A stretch of 64,000 nt of DNA, taken from NCBI GenBank assembly GCA_900660155.1, contig CABFPE010000602.1, positions 352,189 to 416,188 on the forward strand, read 5' to 3'. This DNA comes from Hofstenia miamia. Its lineage: Eukaryota; Xenacoelomorpha; Acoela; Hofsteniidae. A model generated the notes under the pieces. That model did not search any database. It saw only the letters and a program-made list of their open reading frames with translations, and had not been told where the DNA came from. The position numbers and the translations under genes were made by a program. Position 1 is the first letter of the stretch, and each line of letters begins with the position of its first letter. Below, piece by piece: positions 25,324 to 36,002 of this stretch.

Positions 25324-25485
25324 AGTATTACGTAACTAAGCGAATTGTTGAATTTAGTATTACGTAACTAAGCGAATTGTTGAATTTAGTATTACGTAAC
25401 TAAGTGAATTGTTGAATTTAGTATTACGTAACTAAGCGAATTGTTAAATTTAGTATTACGTAACTAAGCGAATTGTTGAATTTAG
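25324..25485 (+). repeat. 32-bp minisatellite, 5 units, abutting a splice acceptor
   Basis: Unit marker AGTATTACGTAACTAAG recurs at 25324, 25356, 25388, 25420 and 25452, exactly 32 bp apart and nearly identical. Each unit ends GAATTTAG followed by TA. The last TTTAG (25481-25485) is the acceptor of the next phosphatase exon, which also begins TA. The acceptor and the first exon bases are thus repeated in every unit. Confidence 0.93.
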
Positions 25486-25584
25486 TACGCTGATCCTGTA
25501 GCCGATTTGTTGGACCGTTGGGGTGTCTTCAGATCACGCTTATTCCGTGATTCGTGTGTCTTCCATAGGGGCAATTATGTTAAG
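25486..25584 (+). CDS. CTDSP-like phosphatase, exon YADPVADLL to GNYVK
   Basis: Thirty-three codons in phase 0 reading [20 protein letters not shown] and then [13 protein letters not shown], nearly identical to human CTDSPL ([20 protein letters not shown]...). The acceptor is TTTAG from the minisatellite; the donor is AAG|GTATTT. This is the core of the phosphatase domain. The exon borders match the human gene structure as I recall it. Confidence 0.95.
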
Positions 25585-25632
25585 GTATTTGTTGTATTCT
25601 TCACATTATTCCACCTTGATATTTTTCTTTAG

Positions 25633-25719
25633 GATTTAAATAAATTAGGCCGTGAATTAAAGAAAATTATTATAATTGACAATTCTCCTGCATCATACTC
25701 CTTTCATCCTCAAAATGCA
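25633..25719 (+). CDS. CTDSP-like phosphatase, exon with DNSPASY motif
   Basis: Twenty-nine codons in phase 0 reading [20 protein letters not shown] and then SYSFHPQNA. The acceptor is TTTCTTTAG and the donor is GCA|GTAAGT. The intron before it is only 48 bp. DNSP is the conserved C-terminal acidic motif of FCP/SCP phosphatases, which takes part in metal and phosphate binding. Confidence 0.95.
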
Positions 25720-25795
25720 GTAAGTATTCTTTAACTATACGATGATTAATCTAAGCCATTCCATTTGAGATTTTTAGGTTCGAGTCGTGTTGCAA

Positions 25796-26153
25796 TGGGG
25801 GATTTTCACTAAAATTTAAATTTGAATGTTTTTAACCAAAAATGTTTGATTTAGTTTAAATTCCTTCTAAATCAAAAACCAATAAAAAATATTTGCAAAA
25901 TTTTGCAGAAATTCACTGTCTCTTTCTTGTTTAGATGATGTCCCTGCCTTTTGAATCATAAAACTATTACTTTATAAGATGAGTTTCTGGAAAATCAAAA
26001 GGTAGTGACATCACCTCCCAAGAAAGAGGCAGGGAATTTCCGCAAAATTTAGCAAATATTTATTAATAGTTGCTTTATTTTTAAAGAATTTAAACTAAAT
26101 TAAACAACTTTAGCTATAAATATTTACATTTAAATTTTAGTGAAAATCCCCCA
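25796..26153. mobile_element. 358-bp hairpin MITE
   Basis: The ends TGGGGGATTTTCACTAAAAT and its inverse are perfect over at least 20 bp. Matching continues inward with few differences almost to the centre (TTTAGTTTAAATTC; AAATTTTGC; CTCTTTCTTG; GATGTC-CT-CCTTTTGA), so nearly the whole element folds back on itself with arms of about 170 bp. No coding capacity. No clear target duplication. Confidence 0.88.
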
Positions 26154-26319
26154 TTATATTTAAACATACTACCTTATATATAATTACCACAAAAATACAT
26201 GTTAAACTAAATAAGAGAAACCAAACCTGATAGCCTACAATTTGAGATAAATAGTGAAAGGTCAATGGATTCTTCAACATTATATGCAGAATTATAGAAA
26301 AAATAGATGCATTTCAAAC

Positions 26320-26403
26320 TAAAATCCAGTTGGTTTCGAGTACTCGAAATGTCGAGGTGACATTTTTTACCTCGAGTCGAGTTCGAGTACTCGCAAGGCC
26401 CTA
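26320..26403. mobile_element. Possible solitary hAT-like end with CGAGTACTCG words
   Basis: The reverse complement of the right border reads TAGGGCCTTGCGAGTACTCG, a TAGGGCC-type start like many hAT termini. Inside are repeated palindromic words (CGAGTACTCG twice, CTCGAGTCGAG). No opposite end was found, so this is a fragment at best. Confidence 0.35.
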
Positions 26404-27266
26404 CATTATTCAGCATTGATGAAAAGTCAAGTCACTTGAATAAATTATTTAATTTCACTGTTTTCGTGTTTTAAAAAATTGACCTTTATTAGATGTCAAA
26501 AAATATATTTTAAGTATTATATATTGTATTACACTTCACAATGTTAAAACAGGCTAAGGAAATGCGATATGAAATGCCGCTACGAAAATCTTATTTCTTT
26601 AAATCAAAAAACTAATTTAATGTAACAAATTTTCCAAAAGAAAATTACAAATTTCATTTATAGCATTCAAAATTGCGTGAAGGCAAAATTCGATCAAATT
26701 AACGTAATTGCTTAAAATATAATTGCTCCTTTGAAAATGGTTTTACTATTCATCTCTCCATCTTGATGCGAGGTTTTTTGGTTGGTATACTGTACGATGT
26801 ATAATCTATATACACGACACCTCTCTTAGCCGTAATAGTTAATGTGTCTCATTTATTGTCAGTTTGGTTTGTTTTGTAATTCCCATTAAAATTTCTGCGT
26901 GATGTAAAACCTGTCTCCACAGTCAAACCTAAAGTTCATATTTTAGTTAATTACGAAATAGCTGCGGAAAACTTTCAAGTAAATGGGAAATTAATTATCA
27001 TACTCAACGCTTTTAAAATATGATATCAATTTTAATGTCAGGAGATTTGCGTACATAATAGCTAACAATTTAAACAAACAATTTAATTTTTACGAAATTA
27101 CATGAATTATTTTTTCAATGAATACCTCAATGTAGACATTTTGTGCATCTAATGGGTAGAAGTCTAGTTTGTACTATAAACTTCAAAATTCCAGCCTTGA
27201 ACATCACAAGAGATATCTATTTAATAGAAGTACGCTTTGATAGTGATGCCATATTTTAATTTTTAG

Positions 27267-27437
27267 GTGCCGGTGCAATCTTGGTTTGACGATATGAATG
27301 ATACAGAACTTAGAGATTTGATACCCTTAATGGATAAATTAGCTGAAACCAATGACATTTATTCGTGCATTAGGAATCGCTCCCAATACATGTCAATACC
27401 TCCTACAGTTAACGGTGGCCATTCCTCGGGCACCTGA
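27267..27437 (+). CDS. CTDSP-like phosphatase, last coding exon
   Basis: The acceptor is TTTTTAG before 27267; there are 56 codons and a TGA at 27435-27437. It reads [20 protein letters not shown] and then [35 protein letters not shown] is the conserved end of the SCP domain. Human proteins stop soon after the VYSMLHR-like segment; here a divergent tail, [19 protein letters not shown], extends about 19 residues further. Upstream exons all join in phase 0. Confidence 0.95.
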   Translation: MPVQSWFDDMNDTELRDLIPLMDKLAETNDIYSCIRNRSQYMSIPPTVNGGHSSGT

Positions 27438-28999
27438 TACGCTGTAGATCGCTGCCCAAGAAATCTAACTCAATGCAGTCTGGCTTCATTAGATGTCTTT
27501 GCGCTATGGGGGCAGTTTTATAGTTCTATCCGTCATTTGTCAGGGCATTTGTTAATTCTATCTTTGCACATTTTCTGTAGTTGGGGTAGCTGTGAAAATG
27601 TGACTGTTTGATTTTTTGCTCTATTGTGCCTTTTGATTTACCCAAGTCATCAGGGTAGCGTTACATCTTCCCTAGTCTATGAGTTGATAGTGTTATCTTT
27701 TGATTTTAAATGGTGCTTTTTATATTGTAATAACCATCAACTCAGGTTGGTTGTCTGTAAAAGCCTTACTACTAATATTCTCTTTTTATATGGAGTTAAC
27801 TTTGGCGCTTTTAACAGGCAGTTTCAAAAAATGACCCTTTTTCAATTCCTAAAACCGCGCTGGTAAAACTAGTGCTCATTTGATGTGGGCCATCTTTTGA
27901 TAGGTTTGTCATTAAGTTTGATTTTGACTCCACGCAACCTACGTGCATCTGCCAACCTAATAATTGAGAATTTATGTACATATATTATATTTTTTATTGG
28001 AAATTTTAATGCACATTTTGATTTTCTAATTGAATAATTTTGTGAACGCATTTTACAATAACGAATTATCTTTTCATATTCGATTTTTGTACAGTTAGTT
28101 CTATTAATATAACATTTAACGGACTCTTCTTTATCACTCTTTTATAATATAGGTTTTCATTGGGATTAATCCAATTGATGTTACCAAATCAAACAAGTTA
28201 ACAATTTTCAATTTTTTATGAGAGTGTCAATCAAAATATATCCAATTTATTACAAGTATTGCTTACCTTAATAACAGTTGTTCATTAAAATTCAACGTAC
28301 TCTATGCCTTGTTCGAAAATTTATATTGTTATTCACAAATATTTCATCCATTCTGCATCTGTTGTAGTTCTGCTCCAGTTATTACATAATCAAATACCAG
28401 CGTCAAACATGTAGAATTTCTAATAGTTTTTTAAGAAAATGTTTGTAAACTAAAGTTAAATGAATTTTTGCTTTTGTAATTTAATATTGGGGTGTGATGC
28501 CAAATATTTTAATTAAAATTTCCATTTTTAACAATAAAATCCAGTAATTTTTGAAAATAATCAATTACCCAAATGTAGTTGCGAAGTGTTTAAAACTTGT
28601 GGTATTAAAATGTAAGCCGAGGAAATTTTTAAAAATTCGTTTTTGAATTTATAATGCAACATTGGTAAGGTAGGCATGCAGTGTTAATTTTTAGTTACTT
28701 CAGTCGATTTGCTTGAAATACGGCATTCTGTCTTCAGGATATGGAATGACATGGCGTAAATATTAAGCGCAAATATTGAAGAGCAAATGTTTGTTTTTTC
28801 TTTTTCATTGTTTTTAATTTCAAATCAATTCCAAAAGCTTTCTGGAAGTTGTTCCGATTCACTTTTTTGCGATTATTTGTTAACTTGGCGAAGTAAAATT
28901 AGACGATAGAATCAAAGATTTTATAAAATCTATGCAAATAATTGCTGTACATTCGTTATTATCAATGCATATCCGCCATTTTCCAGTAGACTTAATAAA
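27438..28999 (+). other. Probable 3' untranslated region of the CTDSP-like gene
   Basis: No coding potential. Candidate AATAAA polyadenylation signals lie at 28533-28538 and 28994-28999, giving a 3' UTR of about 1.1 or 1.55 kb. Which is used cannot be told from sequence. Confidence 0.5.
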
Positions 29000-30084
29000 C
29001 CATCGCTATTTAATGCACATTTTTATAAGTCTTTTTTATTGTTAAATTGTAGAATATATTTATAAGAGTTGTTGATTTTATTAACTATTAGTATTTAAAT
29101 GTGTGAATTTAAAAATATTTTCAATTTAGAAATTTTAAGGATAGCTTTTTTGTAAACAATATTTGTTGACCATTTTGAAATGTTTCAAACGTTCGTAATG
29201 TATACAACGTATTTAAAAAAACCAATTTGTTTTCCATGAAAGGCTTTTGTACTCTGAATAGACCTAATAATCTCATGCTATGCAACGAATTTGAAAGTTT
29301 GATTTTGTTTTGTAGAAATCTTAATGGTGGCAAAGTTGAAGATTAATTTTAAATTTGTTTTAGTTAATTTTTTTATCATTTTCAACAACTTTCTGATATT
29401 TATAAATTACAGGAGCTTTTGTTGATTTGGAGCACTTTATAAATGGTTTCAACATATCTAATAAATCGAGCCTCGATTGTGCACATTTAGTTTGCAACAT
29501 TTATGCAGACTAGAACCCACTGAACAAAAAAGCTGGATTAAGGTTGTTTATGCTGCAGAGCTTCGTCGTCGCCTTTCAGCTTATCAAGGAAAAATGGCAT
29601 GTGCATGGTTAAATGCTAACCCTTCTTTCAATGTCTGTTGTGAATGTATCTGTTCAGAAAATTAATTCCAAAATACAAAAAAATATGCCAAATATACAAA
29701 TTCAGTAATTACATCAATTTTACTAAATATGCTCAGGACGAAATCCTTCGGTCCTCTTTCAATAAATCTTAATATATAATCAGGAATTAAAATATTCTTT
29801 AACTATCATTCATACTTTTTCTAATTTAATGAGGTTGTCAGCAAACGTTGTAAGTATGGCCTAAAATAGTTTATAAAATAAATTTATTACGAGAATGCCA
29901 CACTTTTGTGTGCGAATTGAAATCAACTGGTGGCTATGCTTCAAAATTATATGGGTTGGCTAAGGTCCATTGTTGTGCAACTATGTAGAAAATCACAACT
30001 ATAGTGTATTTTATAAACAACTAACCATCACATACAGCGTTCAAACCAAAACTAAAATACAAAGCAAATTAAATGCGTAAACAG
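29000..30084. other. Intergenic stretch with one exon-like frame
   Basis: Mostly AT-rich. A frame at 29477-29665 ends CAWLNANPSFNVCCECICSEN-like and contains LEPTEQKSWIKVVYAAELRR. Its composition is protein-like and it follows possible acceptors (CACATTTAG, TTTATGCAG), so it could be a terminal exon of an unseen gene. I do not recognise it. Confidence 0.3.
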
Positions 30085-31107
30085 CACACATTCAAGGCAG
30101 GTACTACACGTTAAGGTAGAATTAGTGGCAGGATAGTGGTGAAAATTGACAAACTATACCATATCTCAAAATTTGCATGAGACAACTAATGAGCATTCCT
30201 CTAAACAATTCTGCTAAAATTGGATGCAGAAAAGGTATTATTTACTGGTAATAAAGCATTTTTCACAACCCCCCTACTTGAAAAATGCTTAGCAACCAAT
30301 ATGTTTTTGCTTGGTTACGTGCCTATATTTTCATTATAAAATAATAATTTGACCATAGAAAGCGAATGAACTCATTCAGTAAGCATTACAGAAAGGAAGT
30401 TACAAAGGGATTATTTGGGATAGCAGCTGACATTTCAACCAGACGATGTAAGAATTTTTCAGTTTTTGGCCGTTTTCTCAAAACTAATTTTTTCCACTAA
30501 CCCATGTTTTTTGGTGCATGATTACTAAAAAACTAATACAGATATCATGTTGAAATTTGGTGTATGCATTAAGCATGTATTTGTGCAGGTCCTGTACCAA
30601 AATAGAGTGGTTTCACTGAATACTTAAAGTTTTATGAAGTTCATGCATACATAATGAGGTTGTAATTTTGAATTCGATCTGACTTCAAAAGTCAAAATTT
30701 TATAAAAAATACAATTATCATAGCAGACCACTGATTTTGGTACATGCCCTAGAGCAGCTCATAAGCTATCAGCATGCAAAATTTCATTACAATTGCTTAA
30801 TATTTGTGGGTACAAGCTTGTACCAAAGTTATGTACCATTTCGGGAACCGTTCGGCCATCTTTGATGACCTAATTTGCATAATTTATGCAAAAAAAATTG
30901 CAAAAATTTTTTTAGTCTATCAGGATGCTATATGCCAAGTTACAATAGAATTGGTTGAAAAATAATGATTTTAGCCCCTTTACCACTAATTCTACCTTAA
31001 CAGTATGTGATGAAATATCACAACATTCTTTCCATGGTGGGATTAGGGTTAGGTATGTGATTTTTCAACACATACTGTAAATTTAAAGTACCTGTCTTGA
31101 AGGTGTG
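30085..31107. mobile_element. Short hairpin MITE, split by the insertion at 30111-31000
   Basis: With the inner element removed at its TTAA, the left arm (30085-30114 joined to 31001-31025) aligns without gaps, over about 50 bp, to the inverse of the right arm (31053-31107). Shared blocks are TTCAAG, CAGGTACT, ACAGTATGTG, GAAA and ATCACA. The original element was about 135 bp with almost no centre. Confidence 0.8.
30111..31000. mobile_element. TTAA-flanked non-autonomous transposon nested in a MITE
   Basis: Ends TTAAGGTAGAATTAGTGG and its exact inverse CCACTAATTCTACCTTAA border 890 bp. The alignment of the host MITE arms shows only one TTAA in the empty site, so TTAA is the target duplication. 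TTAA targets are typical of the piggyBac and Kolobok superfamilies; the GG start after TTAA is unlike piggyBac (usually CCY), so Kolobok is the better guess. No transposase is encoded. Confidence 0.82.
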
Positions 31108-31114
31108 TTTCAGC

Positions 31115-31845
31115 ATTTAACTGTAAATCCCTCTAATGCAGAATTCTGGGTTATGTCTCCTTTTCACAAAGAAAACCAATCACACATTTTAAATTTTTCG
31201 GGGTCAAAAATTACTCACGCCGAGACATTTGAAGGATTCGACTTAACATTCGATAATAAATTGAACTATTCAAATCACATACGCAAAGTATTACGCAAAA
31301 TGAAATCAATGTTGGCTAACTCTTTAGTATTAAGTCATTATAGATACTGCAATTATTGGAAGAGTGATTATGATTCCCTAAGAAAAATACAAACATTTCT
31401 TAATAAATCATACAATAGAAACTTCTATAGTAAGAAAATTAACGTCATAGATCTCCTTAAGTCAGAAGATGAAAGAATTTTATCCAAAATCTTATCCAAT
31501 GAAGAACATCCTCTCTATTCAAACTTTCATAAACCTGACAGCATTCATTACAATACTCGCAAAAACAGTCGATTCTTCAAACCTTTAATTCTTCCAATTA
31601 TTCAAAATGTTTTTCCAATTGAATTATTTACAACAATTATCCAATAATTTTATAGTGGTGCTAAATGTTTACTTCTTTCTCTATTTATATATTTAATCAA
31701 AATATTCTCAAATAATACTTAAAAATTTTATTATGGTGCTAAATCTTTTTTCTTCATTAATTTGTTATTTTTCATGTCTTATCAAACATTTCTGTTTTAT
31801 CATGCCTGTATTTGGTGTGATAGTACAATAAACTTTACTTTACTT
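31115..31845 (+). mobile_element. LINE B: 3' end of a non-LTR retrotransposon
   Basis: An open frame to 31647 encodes the part after the RT catalytic motif: LTVNPSNAEFWVMSP, FEGFDLTFDNKLNYSNHIRK and NYWKSDYDSLRKIQTFLNK, with a C-terminus rich in Lys, Asn and Ile. The 3' UTR ends AATAAACTTTACTTTAC, a polyadenylation-like signal plus a short TTTAC tandem tail. It is 5'-truncated just inside the end of the MITE on its left. Its last codons are intact, but the catalytic domain is absent. Confidence 0.8.
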
Positions 31846-32046
31846 AACTACTACTTTAAAGCTTTATTAAAATACTTCAAGAAATACAAAAGTTAACGAA
31901 TTTTTTAAAATCCGCGCAAAAACATAGCAAAAATCTTTTGCATGCATAACTTTGGTATTCAAACAAATAGTAGCCTTTCAAAATTCCAAAGACGTTCTTT
32001 TTCAGAATCTTTGGCATCCCAAAGAAGTTAAATTTGTACGTAAGAA

Positions 32047-34629
32047 TTAAAAAGTTACAAATGTGGCAAATTCTGTTGAAATACCGCAATTCACATTTGA
32101 ATTTTTAACGGCCGTAATTTTCAAAAGAGGGCAACGAAATTTACTTCTGTGCTCAAATGAGACATTGTTTAGGAAATTTAAGTCAATCCTATCATTAAGA
32201 ATATCAATCATAACATTGATGTCGTTTAACTGGAGTTGAAGAGAAATCGGAAAAGTATCAAAAAAATTTAATGCCACACGGTACTCCATCTTTGAAATCC
32301 TGTGAAAACATCTCCTTTGAAACTTTTCCAATTTATCTACATCCTTTGAGCCTGCAAACCATGTTTGAGAGGCATATAATAAACTTTGTAGAATAAGTGA
32401 TTTATACAACTTATTTTTCAGACATGGGGTGCGATTTTTGGCAGACTCCTTTTTAATCCAAGTAAAGTAAGATTACAATTTTTGATTCTATGAGTAATGT
32501 GGTAGGACCAAGATAAATTTGACGTAATAAAAACACCTAAATCTTTTACCATGCCAGCTGGAGTAATAACAGAATAATTTATACATAATTCATAAACGCT
32601 TTATGAGCCGAAATTAATTAATTGGAATTTCTTATAATTAAATTTCATTTTGTTTGACTTAGCCACGCTAATTATTTTATCAGCATCAGATTTCAATAAA
32701 TTTTTACATCATTTGCATAAATAAAACATATAGCCGTGCAACAACTAGGAAGACCATTTATAAATGCTATGAACAGTAGGGAACCCAAGAATAAACACTG
32801 AGGCACCCCACTTGTGATGTCACAACTATGCAAAAAATGACCGTTAACTTTGACAATTTGTTTCCGGTTAGAAAGATAGGAAGCAACTAGTTTCAAAATA
32901 TTTCCACCAATGAGTTCAATTTGGCAAAAGTTTTCCATGGGGAACTTTATCGAAGGCTTTACTGAGGTCCATATATAATGCAGAACATGAAATATTTTCG
33001 TCAAAGTTTCTATAAATGTGATGCAAATAAGATAGGAGTTGGCTAAACGTGGAACGTTCTTTAATAAATCCAAATTGTCTGGTAGACAGATGTTGGGTTA
33101 TGATTGGATGTAAATTACAGAATAAAATTCGTTCGAAAATTAATCCAAGTTTTGGTAAGATGCTGATACCCCTGTAATTAGTTACATTATTTTTTGATTC
33201 ATGTTTTAATATTGGGATTACATGGATGTTTTCCATATGGTGCATACAGTACCATGATTTATGCAGTTTTTAAACATGTTTAAGATATGAACTGACAACA
33301 CGCTCCTATAGCGATAGAGAAAGCTTGCAGGAATATCATCCAGGCGACAACCATGGGGAGACATTTCATCAGGAGCTTTGCATACCAAGTCAAGATTTAC
33401 ATCCACTTTATTGAAAACAGATGGTTCAAAATCACTCATAATTGGATCAGATTCTTCATAAACCGATGAAAAATAATTGCTAAATAGATAACTTGCACTT
33501 TGTGCATCAACTTCGTCCATCTCATTCCAATGAACAGGTAAAGAAATGTTGAACTGTTTAAGGGACTGCAGAATGTTATAGCAGAGGTTAATATTTTTGT
33601 CTTTGCTTAAATTTTGTAATAAAATTAAACTTTCCATCTCAGCAGATTGGAATAATTGGTTAGACAAATAATAATACTTCTCATTTGGCTTACCAAGAAT
33701 CCGTTTTATTAGGGAGTTGCATTTATTAAATAAATGAATCGTATGAGAGGTAAAATACGAAGGAAACAAATGACGAATTTTTCTTTTTTGAGGAATAAAT
33801 TGTAAAAAGCTTTCCATTATATTTTCATACCAAAGTCTGACATAAGACTCATTGTCATCACCATTGATATTGAACGAAAACAGAGATACTTGATAAAATT
33901 CAGTTAAGGCAGATTCATTTCTGTAGTTAAAAGAAAATTGCATTTTGTTAGTAAAACCAGAATCATTTACTTTTAAAGATGAGATATCGTGTAAAGATAG
34001 ATGAGTATTAAGTATTAAAATAGCGTGGTCGGAAATACTAACTTGGGGAGAAACACCCGTTGCTAATTTCCAAATTAAAATCATTCGTAAACACGGGATC
34101 TAAAATATTCCCATTTAAATGCGTTGGGATCATTATTATTTGATCAAGATCCAACCTTGTAATGCAGTCATAAATTGATTGATCGTATTCCAAATCCGAT
34201 ATACCACAGGCAATATCAAGATTTGGAAAGTTGAAGTCACCCATTACATAGACGAGATGACATAGTGTTGACCTAAAAGACTAAAATTCCTTGACAATAC
34301 TGGTAATATACTCTATGACAATGGATGAATCAGGGCGATATTTACTATTAACATGCGGGATATACAGACAGATAAATAGAGCTAAGAAAGTGTCAGTCTG
34401 ATGAATTACAGGCAAAATCATATTCATTACGAAAGCTTATGTTAAAGATCTTTAGGAAGTTTTTACAAATTATAGCACAGCCACCATGACTGTTCATGAT
34501 AACTCTATGCGCAGAACTAGCAATTGTAAAATTTGATACAGCAACAAGATATTCTAAGATCTCAACATTTTGACACCAAGTTTCAGTTAAACACGCAATC
34601 GATACATTATATGTTGTCATATAATTCAA
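32047..34629 (-). pseudogene. LINE C ORF2 (endonuclease plus reverse transcriptase), broken
   Basis: Endonuclease pieces: IACLTETWC (34393-34629), GDFNFPNLDI and DLDQIIMIPTHLNGNILDPV (34038-34244), and VSISDHAIL (start of 33218-34084). Reverse transcriptase pieces: ILKHESKNNVTNYRGISILP, QFGFIKERSTFSQLL and LYMDLSKAFDKVPHGKLL (32916-33245), then SGVPQCLFLGSLLFIAFING and FIYANDVKIY (32693-33073). The usual catalytic YADD reads YAND here, losing one metal-binding Asp. The C-terminal part is at 32047-32409. The pieces lie in changing frames, so the protein is not made whole. Confidence 0.85.
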
Positions 34630-34706
34630 AATCTTTACCCGCGCTTCTCTAGATGTAATATACTACAATTCATACATAATATTCTGAAATCGATAGTAGA
34701 TGATGG

Positions 34707-35500
34707 TCAACTAAGTTGTACAACGTCATTGTCCAAATATAAGCATAAGTTTCTAATTTTGAGTCTATGTCTACTAACACCTTCGGTAAGAAGTTCAAAT
34801 AATCTCTTTCTTAGACATAACTTCTCTTTAGCGCGATCCGATTCTTTTGATAATGGTTTTATGAATATTTTGTAGTGGAAATCTTTTAGCATATAGGCAT
34901 TTGCCAAACTAATACGTTTATACCAAACACTTTGCGTATTGATAACAATCAGTATCGGTCTATTGACTTTTCCTATTCTTCAAAATTCCATCGTATGTGA
35001 AAGTTCAACTTTGATTTGATTAAAAATTTCTTTTAATTTATCTCTGTCATGGGTAATTTTATCCGCATTTCGCAAAGTCCCTTTCGGTTCAGGGACACCC
35101 AAAATAACCACCTTCATTATGTGGGATTCGTCATTTTTAGAAGTGGAATTTTTGAATTTTTAGTCAAAATTTGTAAAGTTACGTTCTATATTTGCATGAA
35201 AGGTCTTTAGTTAAACTCTTAATGACTTTAAATTCTCTTTCAAAAGGTCAATGTTATCAGAAAGTGATCTTACAAGACTATCAGTTGCAGATTGAGTTCG
35301 AAAAAATTGATGCCTTTTGTCTATACAATCATTACATAAGGTTAGGAAGTGTTTATGGTTCTGCGTTAATGATTCAATGCATGCTGTTGAGAATCCCGAA
35401 CAGTTTTAGTGAGGTGTAATCGTTTCTCGCACCCGAAACATTTAAAGTAAAGTTCCTCATTAATAGTTAACTTGCATGTGAAGCAGTTTAAAATCTCCAT
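34707..35500 (-). pseudogene. LINE C ORF1 (zinc-finger/RRM-type), broken
   Basis: It begins MEILNCFTCKLTINEEL at 35500, with a Cys-rich finger (CFTC...CFGC...H) like the PHD-type fingers known at the start of some CR1-like ORF1 proteins. Near 35115 comes MKVVILGVPEPKGTLRNADK, then GKVNRPILIV, and at 34707-34907 NAYMLKDFHYKIFIKPLSKE and LYLDNDVVQLS. This resembles the RRM-like and C-terminal parts of LINE ORF1p (RNA-binding role, family knowledge). Several stops and frame changes interrupt it. Confidence 0.7.
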
Positions 35501-35636
35501 CAGGAGAAATTTCTTATAGATTAATGAATACAACTAGAAGTGCGTTGACAACTGCGTCTAAACACGACCAGATCTAATAAGATTTAATAATAACAACACC
35601 AAGAAAATTTCAAACTGAAAGCAAACTTAAGAAAAA

Positions 35637-35909
35637 ATGAATACCCAAAGAATTGCATTGATAAGTATAGTAGTGGCAATCGCCAGAAATAGTTACAATG
35701 AAGAAATGAAATATCCACATAATTTTGAGCATGTATTTAAAATACAATATCAGGGAGGCAATGAATCTCATAAATCGAATGAGAAAGATCGAATTTATCA
35801 TCCTAAAATCGTTGAAAGTATTTTAATTAGATCACAAATTGTTACTATCAATAATTATGATTTAGTAAAATTTAATATCATAAAATGCAAGGAAACTGAC
35901 GATGAAATT
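35637..35909 (+). CDS. Candidate small secreted-type protein, exon 1
   Basis: An ATG at 35637 opens 91 codons ending in a strong donor, ATT|GTAAGT. The start MNTQRIALISIVVAIARNSY has a short hydrophobic core after a basic residue, like a signal peptide or anchor. The body alternates polar and hydrophobic residues (FEHVFKIQYQGG; VESILIRSQIVTINNYDLVK), which hints at beta strands; I see only a vague likeness to N-terminal beta-barrel segments of large lipid-transfer proteins. A 93-bp GT-AG intron follows. I do not recognise the protein. It lies head to head with LINE C, whose 5' end is about 120 bp away, so an origin from repeat DNA cannot be excluded. Confidence 0.4.
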
Positions 35910-36002
35910 GTAAGTTGAAATATATCTTTTGAATGTTTTTATTAAAGTTTTAACCCCAATTACTTAAATAAGTATGATGATAATGAATTTTTATATTTTC
36001 AG

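Larger units (their letters stand above)
13253..25485 (+). other. 12.2-kb intron(s) of the CTDSP-like gene, containing the assembly gap
   Basis: This interval separates the exon ending in HSSFK from the exon starting YADPVADLL. Known SCPs have about 50 residues between these points, so one or two further exons should lie here; none is recognisable. It holds a 90-bp satellite, a gypsy relic, a Tc1 element, a foldback element, a minisatellite and 1000 Ns. The stretch 13253-15000 has short open frames only (for example 14656-14841) and no supported gene. Confidence 0.7.
25720..27266 (+). other. Last intron of the CTDSP-like gene
   Basis: A GT-AG intron of about 1.5 kb carrying the hairpin MITE at 25796-26153 and a hAT-like end near 26403. 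The rest shows no supported feature. Confidence 0.8.
31850..35520 (-). mobile_element. LINE C: nearly full-length but broken CR1-like element
   Basis: A minus-strand element with ORF1, endonuclease and reverse transcriptase in order over about 3.65 kb. Its 3' end has AATAAAG near 31860 and abuts the tail of LINE B. It has at least five frame breaks in ORF2 and an altered catalytic motif. See the separate entries for its ORFs. Confidence 0.88.
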
